Shown piece by piece: positions 23,030-32,686 of a stretch of DNA of 64,000 nucleotides (position 1 is the first letter of the stretch; each line of letters begins with the position of its first letter). This stretch comes from Hydractinia symbiolongicarpus (Eukaryota; Cnidaria; Hydrozoa; Anthoathecata; Hydractiniidae). Where the stretch lies: positions 8,489,001 through 8,553,000 of the forward strand of contig NC_079875.1 in assembly GCF_029227915.1 (NCBI RefSeq), in the 5' to 3' direction. Both the position numbers and the translations under genes were made by a program. The notes beneath the pieces are model-generated. The model was not told where the DNA came from, searched no databases, and worked only from the letters and a program-made list of their open reading frames with translations.

Positions 23030-23551
23030 GTTGAGCAATGATGTTGAGGAAGATATGAAGATGAAGACTAGCGTGAGCATTTTGGCTTTTACAGGGTATT
23101 GATTTTTAGCCAATCACAACTTAAGAAAACTTCTGTAATGACCAATCAAATCCTGCCGGTGTTCTTCTCATGCAAACCCGGCACTCTAGACCAATAAGAG
23201 TTAAGAATAACCTCATTGCTCCGTCAAAAACGTGCAGAACAAAGTCTATATTTTTCTATCCACCATTAAAGATTAGGTCTAGCCATCTTTGCGCACTGTC
23301 TTCGCAACGAAAATGAAGCTGATGCCATCACGCGCGCCACCGCCACCATCGCGCGACCATACACACGGCAGCAGCAGCGGCGGCAATATTATTAATTTTT
23401 ATATTGATGAGCGCTCAAATGAATACATTACTACACGCCCCAAATATTACTGGTTAGTACTAAATATTTGAAAATTAGATAAACTATACTTGTTATTTTT
23501 AAACCCCGTCCTTTGACCCATTTGACGGGGTTTGGATCCGCCCCTGTTAAG

Positions 23552-26500
23552 ATATTACCACATGTAACAGCTAGGTAAATACGCTAGGTAATCATATTAA
23601 TACATCAAAAACAATTTAAATTCAAATTAGGAGATAATCCAATTACATTGTTAAAGTCATCGCTTATATTTACCACAACTTAAGCCATTAATTTTTGGAT
23701 TTCTTGACAACGGATGCATACGAGTAATAAAGTATCATTAACCAGGAAAAGGTTCATCTAAAGAACGTAAACAAAATTCCTACTGTAGACAGCTTTGTTT
23801 GTAGTTATAACTTGAATATCACGTCTTTCAAAACTTAAACTCATATTTGTCATTTAAATTAAACTATGTAGACTTGTCCGATGTAACAGAAAAGAGTTGA
23901 CAAGGTTGAATTAATTTCCCATGCCAGCTCTGGGTATCCTTAGTCATTATTTAGGCAAATGTTAAGACAACAATTATCCCTTATCATTCCAAAACTTTAG
24001 CACACATGAACATAACTGTGAAATATATCTTTAAGAGCTTATTAATTATCTGTAATACCCTTGCAATTCTAAAAATAAAATGAACTTCTTTTGACATAGC
24101 GCCAACCCAAATCTTGTCCAAAAAATCAAGACATATATACAATCTCCTATGAAATTGAGTTTTGTACGTACTACTCTATGATGTATGAAATCATATAATT
24201 GAGTAGTAAATGATTTAATCAAAGACGGCTGCATGCCATGTTACAATTATTGCTATGTTGCTGACTAATGAAAACATCAATAAACTTTTTATTTCGGCTG
24301 CTGACGAAGCAGGTTTTTTTAATAAAAAAGGTTCCTTTTACTAAAGTAAACTATACAAACTTTTTAACTGACGCGTTTAATTGGGAACGTTCGCTAATTA
24401 CATACAGGTTGTGCGTGTTTTCAGAAGTCGGCACAGGAGAGGTGCACTTTACATTTAAATTGAATAGTAATTTATAACACGTTCAACATTAGCTCATTTT
24501 TTCTTGGTTTAGATTATTTAACAGATCGTTGAACAGTATCATTACGGCTGTATTTACTGTGTCGTTTTGTGCATGCCTCGTGATACCTTCTTAACAAAAA
24601 ATTTCAGATATTTAATCAATTGGAAGCAGAAAGTTACAGACGTTAGTTCTACCCTCAATGCGCTGAAAATAGAGTTCCACTTAACCTGTTTTGTACTTCT
24701 CAAATGTAGTGTTACAAACGCATATACAGATTGCATCTGATTTCACTTCCTGGCATTTTTAGTAACATCATTGAGCGCATTAACTTTGAGTTCTCAGATC
24801 TTTTAGAATGTTAAATATTGAAAATTGCTAAAAACTTACTAAATTTTTATTAGAATCTTACAACCGCGGTTAAACAACTCCGTGTATTTTGTAAAGTCTT
24901 GAAACGTATATTGGATATTGAGCAAAAAAAGGCGGAATCTTTTAGTGAATTTCTCAATGATATTATCATTTAAATGTGTGGAGGAGTAGAAATCAGTTTG
25001 AAAAGCTTTTATACCTCCATCAGGCTCTTGATACAAAGCAAAGAGAAACTTTTACACTGAAGCAAAAGATAATTAAAGAAAACATAAGCATTTAGAAAAA
25101 AATCTAAATTCTGATTTTGGAACAACCTATTCACCTTTTAAAGCGAAGAATATGGTTCTGAAATATTGCATACTCATTGTCCTAAATTACCTTCAAAAAT
25201 TGACAGAAATATTAAAATATATTTAACGTCATCATTCTTCAAATCCTTGATTTTCCAGCTAATGCATTTCTTGTCGTTTAAGGACAAAAATAATTTTACA
25301 AGCAAAAATATGCGAAATACAGGAAACGTGACCAAGTTTCAACCCTTAAACTTTGTTAGTTCAAAAGATATTTAGAAATTATCTGTACGAGGATCCAAGA
25401 GGGTTAAGTGAGCCCAAATTTGGTTGTTGTTATACTAAGAAGATTTTGAATTGCATTGTATGCAGGAAAACCAAGGCTTCCTTTCTGAAACTTTTCCTGT
25501 AAAGAATGGTTTAAAAGTTTTAGAATTGAATTAGATTAAACAAAATCCAATTCTCAGAGTAATTATTTAAAGATTACTTATTGATTGTATGCTAATTAAA
25601 TCTTTCCTTCATTGATTGCATACTATTGAAACCTTTCCTGCAAACTCACCTTTTTTGAGTACTATAATAAATTTATACCAAACACGGCGGGCTATTTCCC
25701 GTGTGAAAATGCTTAACTCGTATTTTTCAAACGGCCTGGCTATTTTGTCAAGGATTGTTACATGGAGTTTGCGCCGCAATTCGACACTCCTTCAATTGCA
25801 ACCTACGTTTTCACAATAGCAGGTACAACAGCAGCGCGATGGAGAGATTTGTAGAAAAATAAAAATGGCTACCTGGCTAAACACACTGAAAGGTTGCTGC
25901 AAGTGTTTAAAGTTTTGATTTGGTATATAACGAGTAAAAAATGGATAAATTATTGTTATTTTATGGCTTTCGTAGCTACCGTTACTCATTATTGCATATA
26001 ATAAAAAATAAAAAGAAGATGGGATGGAGGCAGCACAGCTAGCTAGCTGCCAGAACACACAGGACAGTCAAACAACAAAAACTACTTTTGTGACACATTG
26101 TATCTCAATATGAAGCAAATAATAACACAACAACTCTGTTTAAATAAAACATATGAACTATGAAAACTTTTTTTTAATAAAATATAAACTATCATATAGC
26201 TAGTGTTTTATAACATCTATTCACAGAAAAAAATGATGATGATCTAGAATTTGTTTTCTTTTGCAAGAGAAAATTTGGCATTGCCATGCTCATAAAAATA
26301 AAATATATTTGTATAAAATACATATTCTTTGATGTAAATATTATAAATTTTATGCTGTAATAGTCACCATACTTTCTATATGATTACGTCGTAAACATTT
26401 ATGTACCAAATGTTCTGACAAAACATTAATTCACACACATTTATATTAAAAAATTGATTTCTTTGAGCTTTCTAATTGGGAAAATTAATATTCATACTCT

Positions 26501-26645
26501 TGCGAAAGACACTATCTCACTGATTCACAAATATACATTGCAAATGTTATGCAAACAAAAAGTATATAGCAGAATAAGGAAATAAGGAAAATATACATCT
26601 AACACGAACTATCAACATACTGAACTTTTAAACAAAAAACGGTGT
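23552..26645. other. Rest of block 2, then unique non-coding DNA
   Basis: From 23552 to about 24830 it aligns with 10270-11494 and 41340-42720. Beyond that it is unique, AT-rich and without a supportable gene; a short AGCT repeat lies at about 26037-26048. The end of the 792-residue ORF follows. Confidence 0.5.
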
Positions 26646-29024
26646 CTAAATTTCTAAATCAGAAAAAACCTTTTTCATGAAAGCACTCTCACATAGTTGG
26701 CATTTCAAGTTATTTCTAACAAGCAGCAAGCAATGTTCACAACACATATCTCTCTCTGGTATGTAATCAGATCCTCTTGAAACATAGTGCAACTTATCGT
26801 AACCGTTTTCTCTCAGATGCAACAATTGTATGTACTCGTGACGGAAAATTCTTGGCCAGCGACATTGGAAAGTGGTATTGTTAGAATACTTTACAATCAT
26901 CTGGTGCTTTTGCTCCCGCCCTTCCATACTATTACATCCAATTCCGAAACCGTAGCACAGCAAAGTACTTTCAGCATGGAAAGGTATGCAGTTACATAAA
27001 GTCCATAAACTGGGTGAGACGCTTACATCATACCAACAGCTTGACTTGAAAAGTAGTTTACATTGCTTCTTTAAATCTTTTAAAAGTTCCAAATTGAAAT
27101 TCTCTACACGTACTGATAGTGAAATAATTTTTCGCAAACATATGAACTGAAAATGGATTTGATGCAGCCTTATTTTCATTTGTTCACTCTTCAATTCATT
27201 TAAAATAAGTAAATTTAATTCTGGGAAATGACAAAGAAAGGCTTTACTCTCCTTTCCACGAAAACGAAAAGTGAAACTACTTTCATTCTTAGAACTGCTT
27301 TCATTAAACCACCGGATAATTTTTTTCGACAAAAAATTACATCCCATTGCTGAACGTATAAAATTAACAAATTTAATTAAAGCATGTGAGGAAGGTATAT
27401 CTTTAAATGCTTTGTAGGAATTCAATGGAGCAGTTGCCAAACATAGATTGAATAACTTCATGAAGTGCTCTTTGACGACATTGTTCTTCAGATGAAGAGG
27501 TTCGCCTTTTGCTTTATCAATATAATGGCCAACCAAGGGGACTTCTTCTTGTCTACCTTTCAAAACTTTAGATATATAAGATGTCAAGTTACTACGTTTC
27601 GTTGCACTATTTCCTTTGCATTTAACTTCGATTTCTTTTTTTTTACCTTCAACCTTTTTGGCATCACTTATGCGTTTGTGATAGTTGAAGGGCATCCATT
27701 TGTCACTTTGCTTGGTTCCGTATGTATATTCAAATTTGGCTGAATTATCTTTATTTACATTTCCGAACGTTGAAAAGTAGTAGGCTGAATTTGTTAGTTC
27801 CCCAGCCAAAAAAGCCAACATCTTCATATCGTTAGGTAATTCACCCAATAAAAATTCAACTTTGTAGGCAACTTCATCAACATAAACAGTGAAAACCTGA
27901 CTTTCCAAAAACTTCACGTCCGACAACAACTTGAGAACATAATTGCGTACAACAGTAGAATTTTCCTCAGTATCACCACCAAAAATTAAAAAGTTTTCGG
28001 AGCTGCTGCATATCCGATTACCAACATTAAGAAAAGAGACTAAAAATGACATACCACAAATAGGAGCTCCATCCCCACCAAGAGCAAATACAAACAGAAA
28101 AGATTCAAAATCTTTTTTTTCAAGCATATTGAATGTTTTTAGTTTGTCACTCCGTTGACGATTCACTTTTAAATAGAATTTTGCCAATCGTAACAAAAAT
28201 TCATCACACGATCTATAATTTCCTGTAACTGATTTTGTTTCATCTCCAAAGGTTAGAGTTGGATGTATGTCATGTAGTGTTCCTATATCAATGTTATTGA
28301 TAATGGTTGCTAAATGAGGATACTGAATATAATTAACCACTGAATTCTGTTTATTCTGGGAAATTCTATTTGCCTTTCTAATTGCCATGTATTTAGCTTT
28401 CCCCATGACATTGTGGCTGTAAAAAACATTGAGAGAACGTAGTTTATTATCTTCTGAATTGTAAAATTCTTCATTTGCTATTTTGATGGTAGTTTCCTTT
28501 ATCTGTTTTACTACAGATGATTTAGCATTCAATAAACTTTTTGCAAACATTTTTGAGGGGATTTTCGAACACAATGTGTCAATCATACCAAACATAACCG
28601 GCTGAACAGATTCCTTAGACCCTCCGTGAATGGCAGAACAAGCTTCAAATGTTTCCAGACGACGTGTATCTTTTGCTGATCTATTTAAATCACTAGATGA
28701 TGGGAATTTACTACGCCTCTCAGCTGTTACCTTGCTGATGCTAAATTTGACTTCAGAGTCCACTCTATTCTTACTACACTCATAGTTTAGGTGTCTAACA
28801 CGTTTTCTTTTTCTAGCTAATCTATTTCTTAACTTATCAACATCCCTTTCAATCAAAGTTATCTCACTGCTCAATGCTGCTAATTGTTTTTGTTTTTCCT
28901 CAATTAGGTTACTCTGATTTGAAATTTTCAAATCCATATCGTTGATTTTTTTTCTGTTTGATGTATATTTTCCTAACTGGGAAAACTTAATGTTTTGTGC
29001 CTTTGACTTTCCTTTAGGAGGCAT
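26646..29024 (-). CDS. Unrecognised 792-residue ORF, probably element-derived
   Basis: Single uninterrupted frame from ATG 29024 (MPPKGKSKAQNIKFSQ). Visible parts: a basic, lysine-rich start; a long coiled coil at about residues 30-90 ending in RLARKRKRVRHLNYEC; a middle with VFALGGDGAPICGMSFLVSF and FGGDTEEN; VYVDEVAYKVEFLLGELPND and a MKMLAFLAGELTNSA segment at about 400-435, the strongest candidate for an ordered catalytic-like core; a C-terminal CCEHC...CQLCESAF cluster that could bind zinc. No intron is needed. Acidic residues in three spaced segments could suggest a nuclease/transposase, but I cannot name a family. Codon use and AT content match the surroundings. Confidence 0.7.
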   Translation of the reverse strand: MPPKGKSKAQNIKFSQLGKYTSNRKKINDMDLKISNQSNLIEEKQKQLAALSSEITLIERDVDKLRNRLARKRKRVRHLNYECSKNRVDSEVKFSISKVTAERRSKFPSSSDLNRSAKDTRRLETFEACSAIHGGSKESVQPVMFGMIDTLCSKIPSKMFAKSLLNAKSSVVKQIKETTIKIANEEFYNSEDNKLRSLNVFYSHNVMGKAKYMAIRKANRISQNKQNSVVNYIQYPHLATIINNIDIGTLHDIHPTLTFGDETKSVTGNYRSCDEFLLRLAKFYLKVNRQRSDKLKTFNMLEKKDFESFLFVFALGGDGAPICGMSFLVSFLNVGNRICSSSENFLIFGGDTEENSTVVRNYVLKLLSDVKFLESQVFTVYVDEVAYKVEFLLGELPNDMKMLAFLAGELTNSAYYFSTFGNVNKDNSAKFEYTYGTKQSDKWMPFNYHKRISDAKKVEGKKKEIEVKCKGNSATKRSNLTSYISKVLKGRQEEVPLVGHYIDKAKGEPLHLKNNVVKEHFMKLFNLCLATAPLNSYKAFKDIPSSHALIKFVNFIRSAMGCNFLSKKIIRWFNESSSKNESSFTFRFRGKESKAFLCHFPELNLLILNELKSEQMKIRLHQIHFQFICLRKIISLSVRVENFNLELLKDLKKQCKLLFKSSCWYDVSVSPSLWTLCNCIPFHAESTLLCYGFGIGCNSMEGREQKHQMIVKYSNNTTFQCRWPRIFRHEYIQLLHLRENGYDKLHYVSRGSDYIPERDMCCEHCLLLVRNNLKCQLCESAFMKKVFSDLEI

Positions 29025-29079
29025 GGCATAGAAATACAACAAAATAAAAACATTTAACTAGGATAAAAATCCAATTCTG

Positions 29080-29583
29080 TCAATAACTACATACCATACC
29101 ATATTGATTGACAACTTTGTACGATGCAGTTATATTTAATGTCTTTGTTGACACTTTGTAATGTAAAATACATTTTTTTTCATCGTCACATATTATATCA
29201 CCGACGGCATTGCTTTTAAACTTCTTTTTGAATATTTTATTGATATCAAGGCTAGACAAGTTTGATAAATGGAATTTCAATGACCCAAGATGGTGAAAAA
29301 TAATACTAATTTCTTTAATGATACCACTTTTGTCTTTCTTAACAATCAATTCTCTACCGTAAGCTGTGCGGAAGTCGCGAATGGCTTTATAAACAGCTAA
29401 AAATATTTCGGAATGGACACGTTCATTAATGACAACTTTGAAGGGATTATACAAAGTTTGTTTTGCTTGAATTTTTCGATTAAGAGATGTTAAAATTGTA
29501 TCGAAGTGAAACTTTATTAAATTGATGACGAGGATATTTTTTTCGTCCAACTCTGCATATGAATCAATTAAATCTGACATCAT
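29080..29583 (-). CDS. Hypothetical 167-residue ORF or 5' exon
   Basis: Frame with MMSDLIDSYAELDEKN as likely start (upstream codons fall in an AT microsatellite at about 29609-29640). Soluble, lysine-rich, no motif recognised. It ends in NQYGMVCSY. A GTATGT donor-like site sits at the end (about 29092), so it may be a 5' exon rather than a complete gene. It lies only 55 bp from the 792-residue ORF on the same strand, so the two may belong to one element. Confidence 0.4.
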   Translation of the reverse strand: MMSDLIDSYAELDEKNILVINLIKFHFDTILTSLNRKIQAKQTLYNPFKVVINERVHSEIFLAVYKAIRDFRTAYGRELIVKKDKSGIIKEISIIFHHLGSLKFHLSNLSSLDINKIFKKKFKSNAVGDIICDDEKKCILHYKVSTKTLNITASYKVVNQYGMVCSY

Positions 29584-29749
29584 TATACATGATCTAAAAA
29601 CATAGGTAATTATAAATATATATATTATATATATATATAGAAAAGAAAAGTTATTATCTGTCATTTTAGAAAAAGAAGATGAAAAAGAGAGGATATTTTT
29701 ATTTACTATCTTAAGTGGATAAATTTTGGAGAGTATTTAGGGATCGTCC

Positions 29750-30020
29750 ACAAATTTCGTCTAAATTCGGCTCATTTTAAATCGTCTTGTAAATTTGTTT
29801 TGTTCGTCTTAACTCTTTCATACGAGACGATTTTTTGTGATAACATTGTAGTGTCTTAACCGTCTTAATTCGTCTCATATCGTCTCCTGATAGTCACAAA
29901 TTCGTCTCCGAATATCATATTTTAAAAACAAATTCGTCTCCGAATCGTCTCATTTCGTCTATGAATTTTCTTAATTCGTCTCAAATCGTCTCAATTCGTC
30001 TCTGCTATAATAAATTCGTC
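29750..30020. repeat. Left subterminal CGTCTC array
   Basis: About fifteen copies of TTCGTCT(C/T) or AATCGTCTC, irregularly spaced and mostly in one orientation, just inside the left terminal repeat. Such clusters are typical binding sites for a transposase or its partner. Confidence 0.8.
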
Positions 30021-30083
30021 TCAAAAGTTGAAAAATATTTTCGAACACTTCCGTGAGTTTAACACGAAACTTTAAAAATCTTG

Positions 30084-30581
30084 GCCAGGAGACCCAGCGT
30101 GATTTTGTTCCGTGAAAAAGAAATTATTCCATTGTTCTAGCGGAACGGCAGTGGCATAGCCTAGTTAACTAAGCTTTCTTCTTCAGTTGATAAAATGAGT
30201 TTCTCTCAAACTAAAGCTTAGACGCGAACGAATGACTCAGCGGAAACCCCGAGTTTAAATCGAACAATGTGACTAATCGCTTCGGAGGACATTTTAATTT
30301 ATCTGTGAGTTGTTTACCAAGCTTGGTCAAATCTTACTTTGGTAAAAACTTTGTAGAATACTAATGTTTGTTAGGGTGAGTGAAACCACTCGCTGGAATA
30401 TTCGGGATGAAAAGGGCTTTCCCCGATAATAATCACGTGAGCAGAGAACAATAGAATTAGCCAATCAAAAAGCGCGGCCAGATTTTGGCCGCAGAAAAAT
30501 CGTTTGAGACCCAGCGTAATTTTCCCACCTTAACTACTCCGATTTCCCGGTGGTAAGAAAAATTACGCTGGGTCTCCTGGC
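30084..30581. mobile_element. Nested 498-bp inverted-repeat element (MITE-like)
   Basis: Ends are GCCAGGAGACCCAGCGTGAT and the reverse complement of GCCAGGAGACCCAGCGTAAT. No coding capacity. A further internal GAGACCCAGCGTAATTTT lies at about 30507. No clear target duplication was found, so it could be a captured fold-back rather than a MITE. Confidence 0.65.
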
Positions 30582-31458
30582 TAGCAGTGGCACAGCTACT
30601 GATTAACTTAAGCTACATTGTTTGTACTCGTTCGATTGTTGAATGTTACGGTCTGTATATTTATCAAACTTGGCAACATTTTATCACAGCAAACTTCGTC
30701 GTTCGAAGCTGGAACTATGTTGTGGAAAAGCGAAACAAATCTCACAAAAAATATTATTATTGGTCGTGACAGATGGAATCTTGAGTTATTTTCGATATTT
30801 ACTGGTAAGTATATCTGAAACTGAATTTAGCCATAAATATTCTTTAAGATTAGGATTCTTTAAATATGTTGTTAGGAAGGAATATATAGATATTAAATAT
30901 AGATAGTTAGATGCGAAACATAGCTCGTCTTTACTGGGAGATATATTCGAAATGGCTGGCGTTCCTCCGCAAACGTCACATCATCGAAAAACATTAAAAT
31001 TAGCCAATCAAAAATCGCCGAAAATTTTCTTGAGGTAGAAAATAGCCTTAACATGGTATTCATTAACTAAACGAAACCAGTACACAGATCAGGGATAAAA
31101 GCAAAATTTATGTCAAGATGTTTGTTCTCAGGTGTATTTAGGTGTATTTAGGTGTATTCTGCCTGTAATGGTTCGTACATTTCAGTATATTAGCTCTTTT
31201 TAACTTAATACATTTAAATGTTATGTTGGGGAGCTAAGAGAAACCGTCCTTTTCGAATTTTTCAAGAAGAAAAATGTAACAATTTTTATCTTCTGCTCTG
31301 TGTTCGAATCGTGATTCATTCATTGGTTTCAGAGGGTCAGAGCACACGTGCGAGTGAGTTGTCGTTTTTTTTATCAGTTTGATTCTTTTTTTAAGTATGT
31401 TATGAGAAACATAAACATGCTGAACCTATACCCGAAGAAAAGTTAAAATAGGGAGTTA

Positions 31459-31520
31459 ATAAATTTTAGATATTTCTATTAACTATGATAAATCATAGTT
31501 AGAAATATCTAAAATTTATT
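31459..31520. repeat. Near-perfect palindrome
   Basis: Arms AATAAATTTTAGATATTTCT + AACTATGAT and their complements, separated by AA, with one 3-nt bulge: a 29-bp hairpin inside the Zator element, between its terminal region and the BEN-like gene. It could be a terminator-like or fold-back remnant. Confidence 0.8.
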
Positions 31521-31884
31521 TTGTAAGACATTTTATTTTGTAAGGGAATAAAAAAAGTGCGAGAATAAAAAAGCGCGGAATAAATTAGAACAAATTCTTT
31601 TTCAAACAATATTAAAATAAAAACTTAAAATACGAAGACAAGTCAGAATAAGGAGCTAAAAAATTTTATCTGAAATTTCCACGGTTTTAGGAAATCAATC
31701 ATCTCAACATTTTACGTTATGCACGTTTTTTTTATAAGAAACCAGTCCATAAATACGTAGCTAAATACGTATGCAAAAACACTTTTACTTTGACCTTTCT
31801 GTGCCTAAGGTTTTTTATAGAATGCGAGAAAAAAAAAGTTCGGAACGTGAGAATTGACCTAAATAATTTCGTCTATTTATTTTA

Positions 31885-32463
31885 TCAATCCGTGGTGTCC
31901 CTTATTTTCTGACTTGCCTTTCGACATTTTGAGTTAATGATTTCATTTAAATTGTTTTTTATATTATTTTCAAATTCCTCCTTATGCTCCTTCCTGGCCT
32001 TCTGCAAAATTATTCCCATTCTTCGTGGTGACAACACGTTTTTATTTTTGCCACCATTCAACCTGCCACCTGCTAATTCGGCAAGGGTGAAACGCTTACC
32101 CAGCTCTTTTTTAATTAACGCGGAGCATGGGTTAATTTTGCGTAGCGGGTTTTTTTTACCAACGGGTGGTGTGGCTTGCGGAGTTGCGACTTGCGGCCGT
32201 GCTTCAACATGCGTGGTCTCCATGCCCATGTCATCATGTTCTGTGGGCAAGAAAAGTAGCGGATCAAAATTATTTTCCAGCATCTCAACATAACTATTCG
32301 GTGGCTGGGTAATTGTTGCTGGCAAGGGCAATGGTTCCTGGTAAATTTTATTTTTAGCCTCGTATAAGTTTCTTTTTTTCATGATGTAACTCTCAAGCAC
32401 AGCAGTTCTTGCGCTTATAGCGTCTACTTTTGTGTCCAACTTCTGACACAGGCCCAGTATCAA
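31885..32463 (-). CDS. Coiled-coil/BEN-like protein of the Zator element
   Basis: Open frame, no clear first Met; the frame extends upstream to about 32550 (FNIADHEIDFESNNLAQ) where a stop precedes it, so a 5' exon or start is missing from view. The N-terminal half (LILGLCQKLDTKVDAISART) looks coiled-coil. The last 90 residues (KELGKRFTLAELAGGRLNG ... NEIINSKCRKASQKI) resemble a BEN domain, a DNA-binding fold also found in transposon accessory proteins. Same orientation and 220 bp downstream of the transposase stop, suggesting an accessory DNA-binding subunit (inference). Confidence 0.55.
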   Translation of the reverse strand: MILGLCQKLDTKVDAISARTAVLESYIMKKRNLYEAKNKIYQEPLPLPATITQPPNSYVEMLENNFDPLLFLPTEHDDMGMETTHVEARPQVATPQATPPVGKKNPLRKINPCSALIKKELGKRFTLAELAGGRLNGGKNKNVLSPRRMGIILQKARKEHKEEFENNIKNNLNEIINSKCRKASQKIRDTTD

Positions 32464-32686
32464 ATCAGTGTTTCTTTTTGTTTCGTGGATTACCTGTGCC
32501 AGATTGTTGGACTCAAAATCGATTTCATGGTCGGCAATGTTAAAATTTTTAAAAAAATTTTAAAATCTTTACATATAATATGGTGCCCAATAAATTATGC
32601 CAGATTCTTCATAACTTGAGATATTGAAAATGACCCCGAAATAAAAAAGGACTGGCCTTAAGTAGCCCGAGTAGCAAATATGTCCA

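Larger units (their letters stand above)
18470..23546 (-). mobile_element. hAT transposon with OTU-TTF transposase
   Basis: 5077 bp with terminal inverted repeats starting CAGGGGCGGATC; the right end reads GACGGGG...GGATCCGCCCCTG. The ends carry further inverted AACCCCGTC segments. It is flanked by a 5-bp direct repeat TTAAG (18465-18469, 23547-23551). The paralogous block has the uninterrupted site at 10258-10278, so the TSD length is read directly. It carries one spliced transposase gene on the minus strand, now broken, and a hammerhead ribozyme and a two-copy 107-bp repeat beyond its 3' end. A CG-rich patch at 23330-23390 lies near its 5' end. hAT elements usually make 8-bp duplications; some lineages make shorter ones. 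Confidence 0.9.
12400..24830. repeat. Segmental duplication, block 2 (copies 3+4)
   Basis: Direct copy of block 1, interrupted by the hAT element (18470-23546). Confidence 0.8.
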
